From Pseudomonas sp. LB-090624 (GTDB taxonomy: Bacteria > Pseudomonadota > Gammaproteobacteria > Pseudomonadales > Pseudomonadaceae), in NCBI RefSeq assembly GCF_003205205.1, contig NZ_QJRL01000021.1, forward strand, positions 37,361 through 101,360: a stretch of 64,000 nt of DNA, read 5' to 3'. The number at the start of each line of letters is the position of its first letter. Within the stretch, counting starts at the first letter, position 1. Position numbers and translations under genes: made by a program. Below are positions 27,371 through 36,263 of this stretch, piece by piece. The notes under the pieces are model-generated. The model saw only the letters and a program-made list of their open reading frames with translations. It did not search any database and had not been told where the DNA came from.

Positions 27371-27988
27371 ATGCATTCCATATTTATTGTCGACGACCAC
27401 CCGGTCATCCGCCTGGCCGTCCGTATGCTGCTGGAAAACCAGAACTACAAGATTGTCGGCGAGTCGGACAACGGTGTGGACGCCATGCAGATGATCCGTG
27501 AGAGCAACCCCGACCTGGTCATCCTCGACATCAGCATCCCCAAGCTAGACGGCCTGGAGGTACTCGCCCGTTTCCAGGCCATGGCCCTGCCCATGAAGGT
27601 TCTGGTACTGACTGCACAGTCCCCGGCATTGTTTGCCGTGCGCTGCATGCATTCAGGCGCTGCCGGTTACGTGTGCAAGCAGGAAGACCTGAGTGAACTG
27701 CTCAGTGCAATCAAGGCCGTCCTCGCCGGTTATAACTACTTCCCCAGCCAGGCAATAAAGCACAACCAGGTGACCAACACCGACCTGCAACTTTTCCGCC
27801 AGGTAAATGATCGTGAACTGATGGTCCTGCAACTTTTCGCCCAAGGCCGCAGCAACAAGGAAATTGCCAAGGGCATGTTCCTCAGCAGCAAGACGGTGAG
27901 TACCTACAAAAAACGCCTCATGCACAAGTTGCAGGTCAATACGCTGGTCGACCTGATCGAGATGGCCAAGCGCAACGCACTGGTCTGA
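27371..27988 (+). CDS. EvgA/BvgA-like response regulator
   Basis: The 205-residue NarL-family regulator has a receiver domain (VDDHPVIRLA at 7-16, phospho-acceptor D54 in LVILDISIPKLDG) and a LuxR-type HTH (ELMVLQLFAQGRSNKEIAKG, then SSKTVSTYKKRLMHKL). It is followed eight bases later by a giant hybrid sensor kinase, the same arrangement as evgA-evgS and bvgA-bvgS. The upstream 280 bp is AT-rich, with TTGACA at 27213 and a perfect CCCATATGGG palindrome at 27274-27283 that could be an autoregulatory site. Confidence 0.9.
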   Translation: MHSIFIVDDHPVIRLAVRMLLENQNYKIVGESDNGVDAMQMIRESNPDLVILDISIPKLDGLEVLARFQAMALPMKVLVLTAQSPALFAVRCMHSGAAGYVCKQEDLSELLSAIKAVLAGYNYFPSQAIKHNQVTNTDLQLFRQVNDRELMVLQLFAQGRSNKEIAKGMFLSSKTVSTYKKRLMHKLQVNTLVDLIEMAKRNALV

Positions 27989-27996
27989 GGGTGATC

Positions 27997-30900
27997 ATGG
28001 CCCGCCCTGCCGTCTGCCTCATGCTCGCCCTGCTGCTGTTCAGCGGCCTGGCACGTGCAGCACAACCCGAAGTCTCATCCTATGCCTTGCTGGCGCGCTC
28101 CTCCGCCCGGCCGGTCAAGCCTGTGCTAACGGCCGAACAACAGCAATGGCTGGAAGACCGGCACGAGCTGGTGCTGGGTACCTCGGCACCCGATTACCCC
28201 CCCTTCGACATCACCAGTGGCGGCCGTGACTACCAGGGCCTCACCGCCGAGTACGCCAGCCTGATCGGCAAAGCCTTGCGATTGCCAGTGCGGGTGCTGC
28301 GCTTCTCCAGCCGCCAGGCCGCGGTGGAGGCCCTCAGGCACGGCGATATCGACCTGCTGGGCAGCGCCAATGGCTACGAGGCCAGCAGCGACGGCCTGGC
28401 GCTGTCGCACCCCTATGCCATCGACCAACCGGTGATGGTGACGCGCGAAGACGAAAGCCGACCGCTGGACACGGGCCTGGACGGTATGCGCTTGGGCATG
28501 CTTTACCACTATTTGCCCAAGGAGGAGGTCCTCGGCGCCTACCCGAAGGCCGAACTGTTGGCCTTCAGTTCCTCCAGCCAGGCACTCAATGCCGTCGCAT
28601 TCGGCCAGGCTGACGTGTTCATCGGCGACACCATTTCTACCCACTACCTGCTCAACCGTGGCCATCTGCCGCGGCTGCGCATGGCCAACTTCGGCAAGCA
28701 CGAGGCCATCGGTTTCGGCTTTGCCCTGCGCCAACAGGACACCCTGCTGAGGGCGTTGGTGAACACCATCCTCGATAGCCAGCCCGCCACCCTGCGTGCC
28801 AGCATCTTCAAGCGCTGGAGCGCCGGCAGCGACTTGCTGCTCACCGACCGCAAGCTGCGACTGAGCAAAAGCGAGGAGCAGTGGCTTCAGGATCACCCGG
28901 TAATGCGCGTTGCCATCGATGATACCGCGGCCCCGTTATCCTATTTCGACGGCTCGGGGCATTTTCGCGGCATCACCGCCGACCTGCTGGAACTCATTCG
29001 CCTGCGCACCGGTCTGCGCTTCGAAGTACAGCGTGCCACTGGCATCGCCGACATGATTGCCCGCCTGAAGGATGGCCGCGCCGATGTCATCGCCGCACTG
29101 GCCATCACAGGCGAGGGCGAGGAAAACCTGCAAATCAGCCGGTCCTACCTGGAAAGCACCTACGTACTGGTCAGCCGCAAGGACAACCTGGCCTCGAGTT
29201 CACTCGAACAGTTACAAGGGCATCGCATCGCCATTACCCGCTACAGCGCCATGGATACCATGCTGTCGCGGCATTATCCGCAAATCGGCTGGGTCAAGAG
29301 CGAGAGCGCGTTCTACTCCATGGCGCTGCTCAACAGCGGCGCCGTCGATGCAGTCATCACCACCTTGATCGATGCCAACCATGCCTTGTCCAGCAACCCC
29401 GAACTGGTCATCCGCACCGCGATAGGCAGCGAACCTGCCAACTACGCCATGGTCACCAGTGCCCCGTCACCGGCGCTGGTATCGATCCTCGACAAGGCTC
29501 TGCAGAGCATCTCGCCGGAAGAACTGGGGGTAATCAACAACCGCTGGCGCGGGTTCAGCCTGCATGAGGACAGTAAAAGCCAGGGTTACCGGCGGCTTGC
29601 GCTGCAGGTAGTGCTTGGCACGGCGGTACTGTTGCTGCTGGCCTTGCTCTGGAACGCGCGCCTGCGCCTGCAAATTCGCCAGCGCCAGCAAGCGGAACGA
29701 GCGCTGAACGACCAGCTGGCGTTCATGCGCGCCCTGCTCAACGGCACCCCTCACCCGATTTACGTTCGGGACCGCGAGTGCCGCCTGCAAAGTTGCAACT
29801 ACAGCTACCTGGAAGCCGTGCAAGCCCGCTCCGATCAGGTTATCGGCAAGCGGCTCGAAGCCAGCCTGTTCGCCGCCCCCGCGCAAAGCCGGCAGATCCA
29901 GGCCGACTACCTGAAAGTCATGGCTGAGGGTTCGCCGCTGATCATGGACCGGCCATTACGCATCAGGGGCCGGGACATGACCATCTACCACTGGATTTTG
30001 CCGTATCGCGACTCGCTGGGTGAGGTGCAGGGCATCATTGGTGGCTGGATCGATATCAGCGACCGTCGCCAGCTGGTCACGGAGCTGCGTCAGGCCAAGC
30101 AGCAGGCCGACGATGCCAACCGTGCCAAAAGCACCTTCCTGGCCACCATCAGCCACGAAATACGCACCCCTATGAACGCTGTCATCGGCATGCTCGAACT
30201 GGCGGTCAAGCGGGCTGACCAGGGCCGGGTGGACCGCAATGCGCTGGAGCTGGCGCACCATTCGGCCAAGGACCTGCTGGGCCTGATCGGCGACATTCTC
30301 GATATCGTGCGCATCGAGTCCGGGCACTTGTCGCTGGCCCCTGAGGCGGTCGACCTGGCCGCCCTGATCGAATCGGTGGGGCGTATCTTCGACGGCCAGG
30401 CGCGGCAGAAAGGCCTGGCACTGGAAGTGATGATCGCGCCCGCCGCACGCTGCCACGCGCTGCTCGATCCCCTGCGCTTCAAGCAGGTGCTGTCGAACCT
30501 GGTGAGCAATGCCATCAAATTCACCGAACACGGCCAGGTGCGTATCCATGCCGGTGTGCTGGATGACGGCACCAGCACACCGGCAATCCTGGAGCTGGAG
30601 GTGCGTGACAGTGGCATCGGCATCCACGCCGACGACCTGCAGCGTCTGTTCAACCCGTTCATCCAGGCCAACCCCCATAGCCAGGGCGCCCGTGCAGGCA
30701 CCGGGCTGGGCCTGGCGATCTGCCGCAACCTGTGCGAAATGATGGGTGGCAGCCTGAGCATCAAGAGCCTGGAGGATGTCGGCACCCAAGTGCGCCTGAA
30801 AATGCCTCTGCAACGGGTTGACGCCGAGGCACTGCCGGCCCCGCAGCTAGAAAACCTCGACGTGCCCGACCCACGGCTCAACGTGCTGGTGATCGATGAC

Positions 30901-31629
30901 CACCCGGCCAACCTGCAATTGATGGCGCAACAGCTTGGCTACCTGGGCCTGCAACACGCCAGCGCCCGTGATGGCCGCGAGGGCTTGGCCACCTGGCGGG
31001 CGGGCAACTTCGACGTGCTGGTGCTCGACTGCAATATGCCGCACATGAACGGTTACCAGCTGGCGACCGCCATCCGTACCGAAGAACGCCATGGCAAGCG
31101 CCCGCGCTGCACCATCCTTGGCTACACCGCCAACGCCCAGCCAGAAGTTCGCCGCAAGTGCCTGAGCGCCGGCATGGACGACTGCCTGCTCAAGCCCATC
31201 AGCCTGAGCACCCTGAGCCAGCGTCTGGCTGGCGTGCGCCCGCGCCACCAGCCCCCCCTCCGGCGCAAGCTGTACCAGCTGGACGGCTTGGCTGCAGTGG
31301 TCGGGCCAGACCCTGGCGACCGCCAGCGCTTCCTGCAAGCCTTGCAGCAAAGCCTGCGGGCCGACCTGGAAAGCCTGATGGCACTGCATCCGCAGCAAGG
31401 CGACAGCGCCATTGCCGAGCAGGCGCACAAGGTGCTGAGTGCCGCACGCATGCTGGACGCGCCGTACCTGATGGCGGCCTGCGAAGCGCTGCAGGCCAGC
31501 GATTTGACCACCGCACAGCAACGCCAACTGCGCCAGGCACTGGCCCGGCATATGTGCCGGGTCGAACGGGCACTGGCCAGGGACCTGAATGCAAGCACAT
31601 GCACTCAGGCAGGCAGCCAGACGTGTTAA
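27997..31629 (+). CDS. EvgS/BvgS-like hybrid sensor histidine kinase
   Basis: The 1210-residue protein has a signal peptide (1-21), two tandem periplasmic Venus-flytrap domains of SBP_bac_3 type (about 40-265 and 275-515), one transmembrane helix (about 533-553) and a PAS domain (about 575-690). Next come a HisKA domain with H720 (ISHEIRTP) and an HATPase domain with N-box SNLVSNAIKF and GTGLGLAI. The C-terminus has a receiver with D1011 (LVLDCNMPHMNG) and an Hpt domain with H1144 (EQAHKVLSAARML). This is a complete four-step phosphorelay feeding the regulator upstream. GTG 27991 is an alternative start; ATG 27997 has GAGG six bases before it. The ligand is unknown. Confidence 0.93.
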   Translation: MARPAVCLMLALLLFSGLARAAQPEVSSYALLARSSARPVKPVLTAEQQQWLEDRHELVLGTSAPDYPPFDITSGGRDYQGLTAEYASLIGKALRLPVRVLRFSSRQAAVEALRHGDIDLLGSANGYEASSDGLALSHPYAIDQPVMVTREDESRPLDTGLDGMRLGMLYHYLPKEEVLGAYPKAELLAFSSSSQALNAVAFGQADVFIGDTISTHYLLNRGHLPRLRMANFGKHEAIGFGFALRQQDTLLRALVNTILDSQPATLRASIFKRWSAGSDLLLTDRKLRLSKSEEQWLQDHPVMRVAIDDTAAPLSYFDGSGHFRGITADLLELIRLRTGLRFEVQRATGIADMIARLKDGRADVIAALAITGEGEENLQISRSYLESTYVLVSRKDNLASSSLEQLQGHRIAITRYSAMDTMLSRHYPQIGWVKSESAFYSMALLNSGAVDAVITTLIDANHALSSNPELVIRTAIGSEPANYAMVTSAPSPALVSILDKALQSISPEELGVINNRWRGFSLHEDSKSQGYRRLALQVVLGTAVLLLLALLWNARLRLQIRQRQQAERALNDQLAFMRALLNGTPHPIYVRDRECRLQSCNYSYLEAVQARSDQVIGKRLEASLFAAPAQSRQIQADYLKVMAEGSPLIMDRPLRIRGRDMTIYHWILPYRDSLGEVQGIIGGWIDISDRRQLVTELRQAKQQADDANRAKSTFLATISHEIRTPMNAVIGMLELAVKRADQGRVDRNALELAHHSAKDLLGLIGDILDIVRIESGHLSLAPEAVDLAALIESVGRIFDGQARQKGLALEVMIAPAARCHALLDPLRFKQVLSNLVSNAIKFTEHGQVRIHAGVLDDGTSTPAILELEVRDSGIGIHADDLQRLFNPFIQANPHSQGARAGTGLGLAICRNLCEMMGGSLSIKSLEDVGTQVRLKMPLQRVDAEALPAPQLENLDVPDPRLNVLVIDDHPANLQLMAQQLGYLGLQHASARDGREGLATWRAGNFDVLVLDCNMPHMNGYQLATAIRTEERHGKRPRCTILGYTANAQPEVRRKCLSAGMDDCLLKPISLSTLSQRLAGVRPRHQPPLRRKLYQLDGLAAVVGPDPGDRQRFLQALQQSLRADLESLMALHPQQGDSAIAEQAHKVLSAARMLDAPYLMAACEALQASDLTTAQQRQLRQALARHMCRVERALARDLNASTCTQAGSQTC

Positions 31630-31670
31630 CTGGTAGACTGCGCGGCGTTATTACCTAAGAGGATTGTTTC

Positions 31671-32015
31671 ATGGCCACAAACCGCTCCCGTCGTCTGCGC
31701 AAAAAGCTGTGTGTCGACGAGTTTCAGGAATTGGGCTTCGAGCTGAACCTGGAATTCAAGGAAGATCTGGATGACCAGGCAATCGATGCTTTCCTCGATG
31801 CGTTCCTGGCAGACGCCATGGATGCCAACGGCCTGGACTATGTAGGCGGTGACGATTATGGCCTGGTGTGCTCGGTCAAGCGTGGCTCGGTTACCGAAGA
31901 ACAGCGCGCCGCCGTTGAAGCCTGGCTCAAAGGCCGCAGCGAACTGACCAAAATCGAAGTCAGCCCACTGCTGGACGCCTGGTACCCGGAAAAACCGATC
32001 AACAAGGCCGAGTGA
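31671..32015 (+). CDS. yggL: YggL-family (DUF469) 50S ribosome-binding protein
   Basis: The 114-residue acidic protein begins with a basic MATNRSRRLRKKLCVDEF segment and continues with FELNLEFKEDLDDQAIDAFLDAFL and GLDYVGGDDYGLVCSVKRGS, the YggL/DUF469 signature. The family binds the 50S subunit. It is monocistronic: GAGG lies upstream and a strong terminator follows at 32041. Confidence 0.93.
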   Translation: MATNRSRRLRKKLCVDEFQELGFELNLEFKEDLDDQAIDAFLDAFLADAMDANGLDYVGGDDYGLVCSVKRGSVTEEQRAAVEAWLKGRSELTKIEVSPLLDAWYPEKPINKAE

Positions 32016-32040
32016 TACTCAGCCCGGCTTGATCGATCAA

Positions 32041-32069
32041 AAGGCCACCTCACTGAGGTGGCCTTTTTT
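32041..32069 (+). terminator. Rho-independent terminator of yggL
   Basis: AAGGCCACCT (32041-32050) and AGGTGGCCTT (32056-32065) form a 10-bp perfect stem around loop CACTG, followed by a T-run to 32069. Confidence 0.95.
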
Positions 32070-32206
32070 ATTGGCGATGTCTTTTCCGTCGAACGTGGCG
32101 CATCGTCGCCACGCTTGGGGCATAATGCGTACTCTTTACGTCGTGGGGCCATCATCTCCTTACAGCCCCAAAGCCCTTTTCCCTCGCTGCAGGGTATTTA
32201 TCCATT

Positions 32207-33664
32207 ATGATCAAAACGCTTCGTCCCTTCGTTCTTGCCGGCCTGCTGTTGCCAATCGCCTTGCCCAGCCATGCCGCCGCCGTCAACACTACCCTGCCTG
32301 CCAAGGTTCAACAGGCGCTCAAGGCCAACAAGTTGCAGGACACCGCGCTATCGCTGGTGATGCTGCCGCTGGACGGGCCTGGCACCCCGACCGTGTTCAA
32401 TGCCGATGTGTCGGTGAACCCGGCCTCGACCATGAAACTGGTCACCACCTACGCCGCCCTTGAGCTGCTTGGCCCGACCTTCCAGTGGAAAACCGAGTTC
32501 TACACCGACGGTACCCTGAGCAACGGCGTGCTCAACGGCAACCTGTACCTGAAAGGTGGCGGTGACCCGAAACTGAACATGGAAAAGCTCTGGCTGCTCA
32601 TGCGTGACCTGCGCGCCAATGGCGTGCGCACGGTTACCGGTGACCTGGTGCTGGACCGTAGCCACTTCGTGCAACCCAACCTGCCGCAGTTCAACGATGA
32701 TGGCGGCGACGTCAACAAGCCGTTCCTGGTCAAGCCCGACTCGCTGCTGGTCAACCTCAAGGCCTTGCGCTTCGTGGCCCGCAACGATGGCGGCAAAGTC
32801 ACTGTCGCGGTCGAGCCGCCAATTGCCAGCATCCGCATCGACAACCAGGTCAAAGCCGTGGCGTCGAAACAGTGCAGCGGTGATGTGCGCTACAACCCGG
32901 TACCCCAGGCCGATGGCATCAGCGTAACGGTCAGCGGCCAACTGGGTGACGGCTGCAATTCGCAGACCTACCTGTCACTGCTTGACCACCCGACCTACGC
33001 CGCCGGTGCCGTGCGAGCGATCTGGAACGAACTGGGCGGCACCATCCAGGGTGCTGACCGCATCGAGAACGTGCCGAAGAGTGCCCGCCTGTTGGCCCGC
33101 GCGTTCTCGCCGGACCTGGTCGAAGTGATCCGCGACATCAACAAGTACAGCAACAACACCATGGCCCAGCAGCTGTTCCTGAGCCTTGGCGCACAGTTCC
33201 GCACCGATGCCGATGGCGACGACGCCCGCGCTGCCCAGCGCGTGGTGCGCCAGTGGCTGGCGAAGAAAGGCATTACCGCGCCGCACCTGGTGATGGAAAA
33301 CGGTTCTGGCCTGTCGCGCGCCGAGCGGGTCAGCACCCGGGAAATGGCCGAGATGCTGCGGGCTGCCTGGAAGAGCCCTTACGCGGCCGAGTTCATGAGC
33401 TCGATGCCACTGGTGGGCATGGACGGTACCATGCGCAAGCGCCTCAAGCGCACCGCCATGGCCGGTGAAGGGCACATCAAGACCGGCACACTGAACACCG
33501 TGCGGGCGATTGCCGGCTTCAGCCGGGACAGCAACGGCCATACCTGGGCGGTGGCTGCGATCCTCAACGACCCGAAACCGTGGGGTGCCTCGCAGGTGCT
33601 GGACCAGGTGCTGCTGGACCTGTATCGCCAGCCGAAACTGGCTGGCAGTACTGCAGCCAATTGA
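32207..33664 (+). CDS. dacB: D-alanyl-D-alanine carboxypeptidase/endopeptidase (PBP4)
   Basis: The 485-residue periplasmic class C penicillin-binding protein has a signal peptide (1-24) and all three serine-peptidase motifs: S74-x-x-K77 (PASTMKLV), Y-S-N-N in NKYSNNTMAQ (about 310) and K-T-G in IKTGTLNTV (about 425). It trims stem peptides and cleaves cross-links. In pseudomonads loss of PBP4 is a known route to AmpC beta-lactamase derepression. A 7-bp dyad (CGTGGCG-N6-CGCCACG, 32094-32113) lies just upstream of a -10-like CATAAT at 32121. Confidence 0.94.
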   Translation: MIKTLRPFVLAGLLLPIALPSHAAAVNTTLPAKVQQALKANKLQDTALSLVMLPLDGPGTPTVFNADVSVNPASTMKLVTTYAALELLGPTFQWKTEFYTDGTLSNGVLNGNLYLKGGGDPKLNMEKLWLLMRDLRANGVRTVTGDLVLDRSHFVQPNLPQFNDDGGDVNKPFLVKPDSLLVNLKALRFVARNDGGKVTVAVEPPIASIRIDNQVKAVASKQCSGDVRYNPVPQADGISVTVSGQLGDGCNSQTYLSLLDHPTYAAGAVRAIWNELGGTIQGADRIENVPKSARLLARAFSPDLVEVIRDINKYSNNTMAQQLFLSLGAQFRTDADGDDARAAQRVVRQWLAKKGITAPHLVMENGSGLSRAERVSTREMAEMLRAAWKSPYAAEFMSSMPLVGMDGTMRKRLKRTAMAGEGHIKTGTLNTVRAIAGFSRDSNGHTWAVAAILNDPKPWGASQVLDQVLLDLYRQPKLAGSTAAN

Positions 33665-33683
33665 CTGCAGTGCGCAGGTAAAA

Positions 33684-33738
33684 CCGCCCCTACAGGCATC
33701 GCAGCGCTTGCAAAACCGTGCAAGCCCTGTGGGGGCGG
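33684..33738. repeat. REP-like nested hairpin between dacB and the GGDEF gene
   Basis: Outer arms CCGCCCCTACAGG and CCTGTGGGGGCGG pair with one mismatch. An inner perfect stem GCTTGCA (33706-33712) / TGCAAGC (33719-33725) lies within. The two flanking genes converge here, so it may also help termination. Confidence 0.6.
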
Positions 33739-33778
33739 CTTTAGCCGTGAAAAGGCCGGTACTGGCAACCGACCGCTC

Positions 33779-36169
33779 TCAAACCGACTCCCCCTCCACC
33801 CGGTCTCGCCCGGCCTGCTTGGCCGCATACACGCCCGCATCGGCGCGTACCAGCAAGGCATCAGCGCCCTCACCCGGTCGCCAGCCAGCCACACCGAAAC
33901 TCGCCGTGACCTTGCCGACGCCTTCAACCGGCACATTGCGCACCCCTTGCCACAACTCCAGCGCCAACAGCCGCGCCTGCTCGGCATCGCTGCCTGGGCA
34001 CAGCACCATGAACTCCTCCCCGCCCAACCGGCAGAACACATCGGTACGCCGTAGCCGCTGACCAATACGCTGACACAGGCTGCGCAGCACCCGATCGCCG
34101 ACAGCATGACCGAAGCGGTCATTGATCCGCTTGAAGTGATCGATGTCGAGCATGATCACCGCCAGCGCCAGGCCATCGCGCTGTGCCCGCTCCAACTCGA
34201 TCTTCAGCCGCTCCTGGAAATAGCGACGGTTGTGGATACCGGTCAGCGAGTCGGTTACCGACAGCGTACGTAAATCTTCCTCCACGCCCTTGAGGTCGGA
34301 AATGTCGGTCAAGTAGCCGTGCCACAGGGTACAGCCCTGCTCGCCCACTTCCGGGGTCGCCTCACCGCGTACCCAGCGTAAACCCGCCCGTGGCAGACAG
34401 ACCCGATACTCCTCACGCCAAGGCGACAGGTGCTCGGCCGAGTAGCGCACCGAACGGCGTACACGGTCCAGGTCATCTGGGTGTATGCGCTCGAACACCA
34501 CCGTGGCATCCTCGCGCAACTGCTGCAGGTCGACTTCGTAGATGTCGTACAGGCCCATGCTGGCGTAGGGGAAACACGAATGGCCATCGGCATCCAGACG
34601 GTACTGATAGATGCCACCCGGTACTTCGGCGCTGAGTTTTTCCAGCAAACGGTCTCGTGCCGCCAGCGCCTCATGCACCCGCCGCCGCTCGGTAACGTCG
34701 ATGCAGATGGCCAGGTAGCCAACCCACAACCCTTGCTCGTCGAGCATGGCAGTGACCAGCATGTTGGCCACCAGCTGGCTGCCGTCGGCACGTACCAAGG
34801 TCCACTCCCCCGGTTCGGCACCCTGCTCCTGGACCGTTTCGGCGAACATGGCCTGGCCACCGGCAATCGGCCGACCATAGTGGAGGCTCAACGCATGGGC
34901 GCGCGCATTCAGTTCATCGGGTAGCACCAGATGCTCGAGCCGCAACCGGCCGATCGCCTCCCTGGCCGGGTAACCGAGCATGCGTTCGGCACCCGCGTTG
35001 AAGGTGCTGACTTCACCCTTGAGGTTGGTGGCGATGATCGCCACCTGCGTCGCGGCATCCAGCACGCTGCGCAACTGATTATGGGTGCCACGCAGCGACT
35101 GCTCGCTGACCCGCAGCTCGGCCGTCCGCTGTTCGACCAGGGCCAGGGCACGCTGACGCTGGCTGAACAGGCTGTAGAGCAGCGCGCTGAGCAGCAGGCT
35201 CAACAACCCGCCCAGCAACGCGACCGCAAGTACCGCCGAGGAAGGGTTGGCCTGCATGAAGGCCCTGCTTGGCCGGATAATCAGCTGAAAATGGCGGTCG
35301 GCCAGGTGCAACAACTGATGACTGGACAGCGGCAACGGGGCGACCTGGTTCTGCGAATCGAACATGACTTGCGGCCCATGCAGCCCGGACGGGTCAACAA
35401 TGCGCACCACCAGCTGGTCTTCAGCCGACAGCGGTTTGCCATCGCTGACCAGCTCACGCATGCTCAGCAACGCCATCACATACCCCGCCAGGTCGCCCTG
35501 CGGGTTGGCATCGGTAAACACCGGTGCCACCATCAGCAGGCCCCTCGCGTCCGACTGAGTATCGAACATGGCCAGCGGCTCGGATAACGCCATGCTGCCC
35601 GGCCCCGGCGCCCGCGCAAGGGCCGCCTGAGCTACGGCCTGGCCGGCCAGGTCCATACCATGCGGCAACCCAGGCAGCTCGCCCGATTGGCTGTACAGCA
35701 CCGGAAAGTAATGGTCGCGTAGCGGCGCGCGTCGCCACTGGCCTTGCTCGTCCTGATCGCGGACCACATAGCCTGGGCCGGAAGGGGCGCTGGCCTGGCG
35801 TTCGAACTCGGCACGCTGCGCCGCCTCGACGCGCGGCGCCCAGGCATAGGCCAGGGTGCGCTGCAGCAAGGGTCGGGCATAGCCGTCGAACTCACGCAGG
35901 GTTATGTCATTGGAGAAGCTGAAGAACCGCCGCAGCCCGTCCAGGCGCTGCTGCTGTTCATCAAAGCGTTCGGCAATACGGCTGAAACGCTCGTTGGCCA
36001 TCAGCTCGAAGCGTTGGCGCAACTGCTGCTTGTAGAAGGTCTGTGCAGCAAGCGCCAGGACGGCTGTCAGCATGCCACCCGCGACCACTGCGACCAGCGC
36101 CACCGCCCAGGCGGACACCGCCTCTGTGCACAGGCCAAGTAACCGCGCACGCACGCCACACTTCGACAT
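33779..36169 (-). CDS. CHASE-PAS-PAS-GGDEF membrane diguanylate cyclase
   Basis: The 796-residue protein has an N-terminal membrane helix (about 18-42), a periplasmic CHASE-type sensor domain (about 45-310; RRFFSFSNDIT and FPVLYSQ) and a second helix (about 318-340). A linker, two PAS domains (about 365-490 and 510-630) and a GGDEF domain complete it. The active site is GGEEF at 716-720, and an RxxD inhibitory site (RRTD) sits five residues before it, so it should make c-di-GMP with product inhibition. There is no EAL domain. It is transcribed alone, convergent with dacB. Confidence 0.92.
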   Translation of the reverse strand: MSKCGVRARLLGLCTEAVSAWAVALVAVVAGGMLTAVLALAAQTFYKQQLRQRFELMANERFSRIAERFDEQQQRLDGLRRFFSFSNDITLREFDGYARPLLQRTLAYAWAPRVEAAQRAEFERQASAPSGPGYVVRDQDEQGQWRRAPLRDHYFPVLYSQSGELPGLPHGMDLAGQAVAQAALARAPGPGSMALSEPLAMFDTQSDARGLLMVAPVFTDANPQGDLAGYVMALLSMRELVSDGKPLSAEDQLVVRIVDPSGLHGPQVMFDSQNQVAPLPLSSHQLLHLADRHFQLIIRPSRAFMQANPSSAVLAVALLGGLLSLLLSALLYSLFSQRQRALALVEQRTAELRVSEQSLRGTHNQLRSVLDAATQVAIIATNLKGEVSTFNAGAERMLGYPAREAIGRLRLEHLVLPDELNARAHALSLHYGRPIAGGQAMFAETVQEQGAEPGEWTLVRADGSQLVANMLVTAMLDEQGLWVGYLAICIDVTERRRVHEALAARDRLLEKLSAEVPGGIYQYRLDADGHSCFPYASMGLYDIYEVDLQQLREDATVVFERIHPDDLDRVRRSVRYSAEHLSPWREEYRVCLPRAGLRWVRGEATPEVGEQGCTLWHGYLTDISDLKGVEEDLRTLSVTDSLTGIHNRRYFQERLKIELERAQRDGLALAVIMLDIDHFKRINDRFGHAVGDRVLRSLCQRIGQRLRRTDVFCRLGGEEFMVLCPGSDAEQARLLALELWQGVRNVPVEGVGKVTASFGVAGWRPGEGADALLVRADAGVYAAKQAGRDRVEGESV

Positions 36170-36263
36170 ACACCCATCTCGTCACGTCAGCGTCCTGCGG
36201 ATTATCTTGCCCTGCGTTCAGTTATAGCTATTGGCCATCAGTCGCGCAATGTACCTCGTCGCC

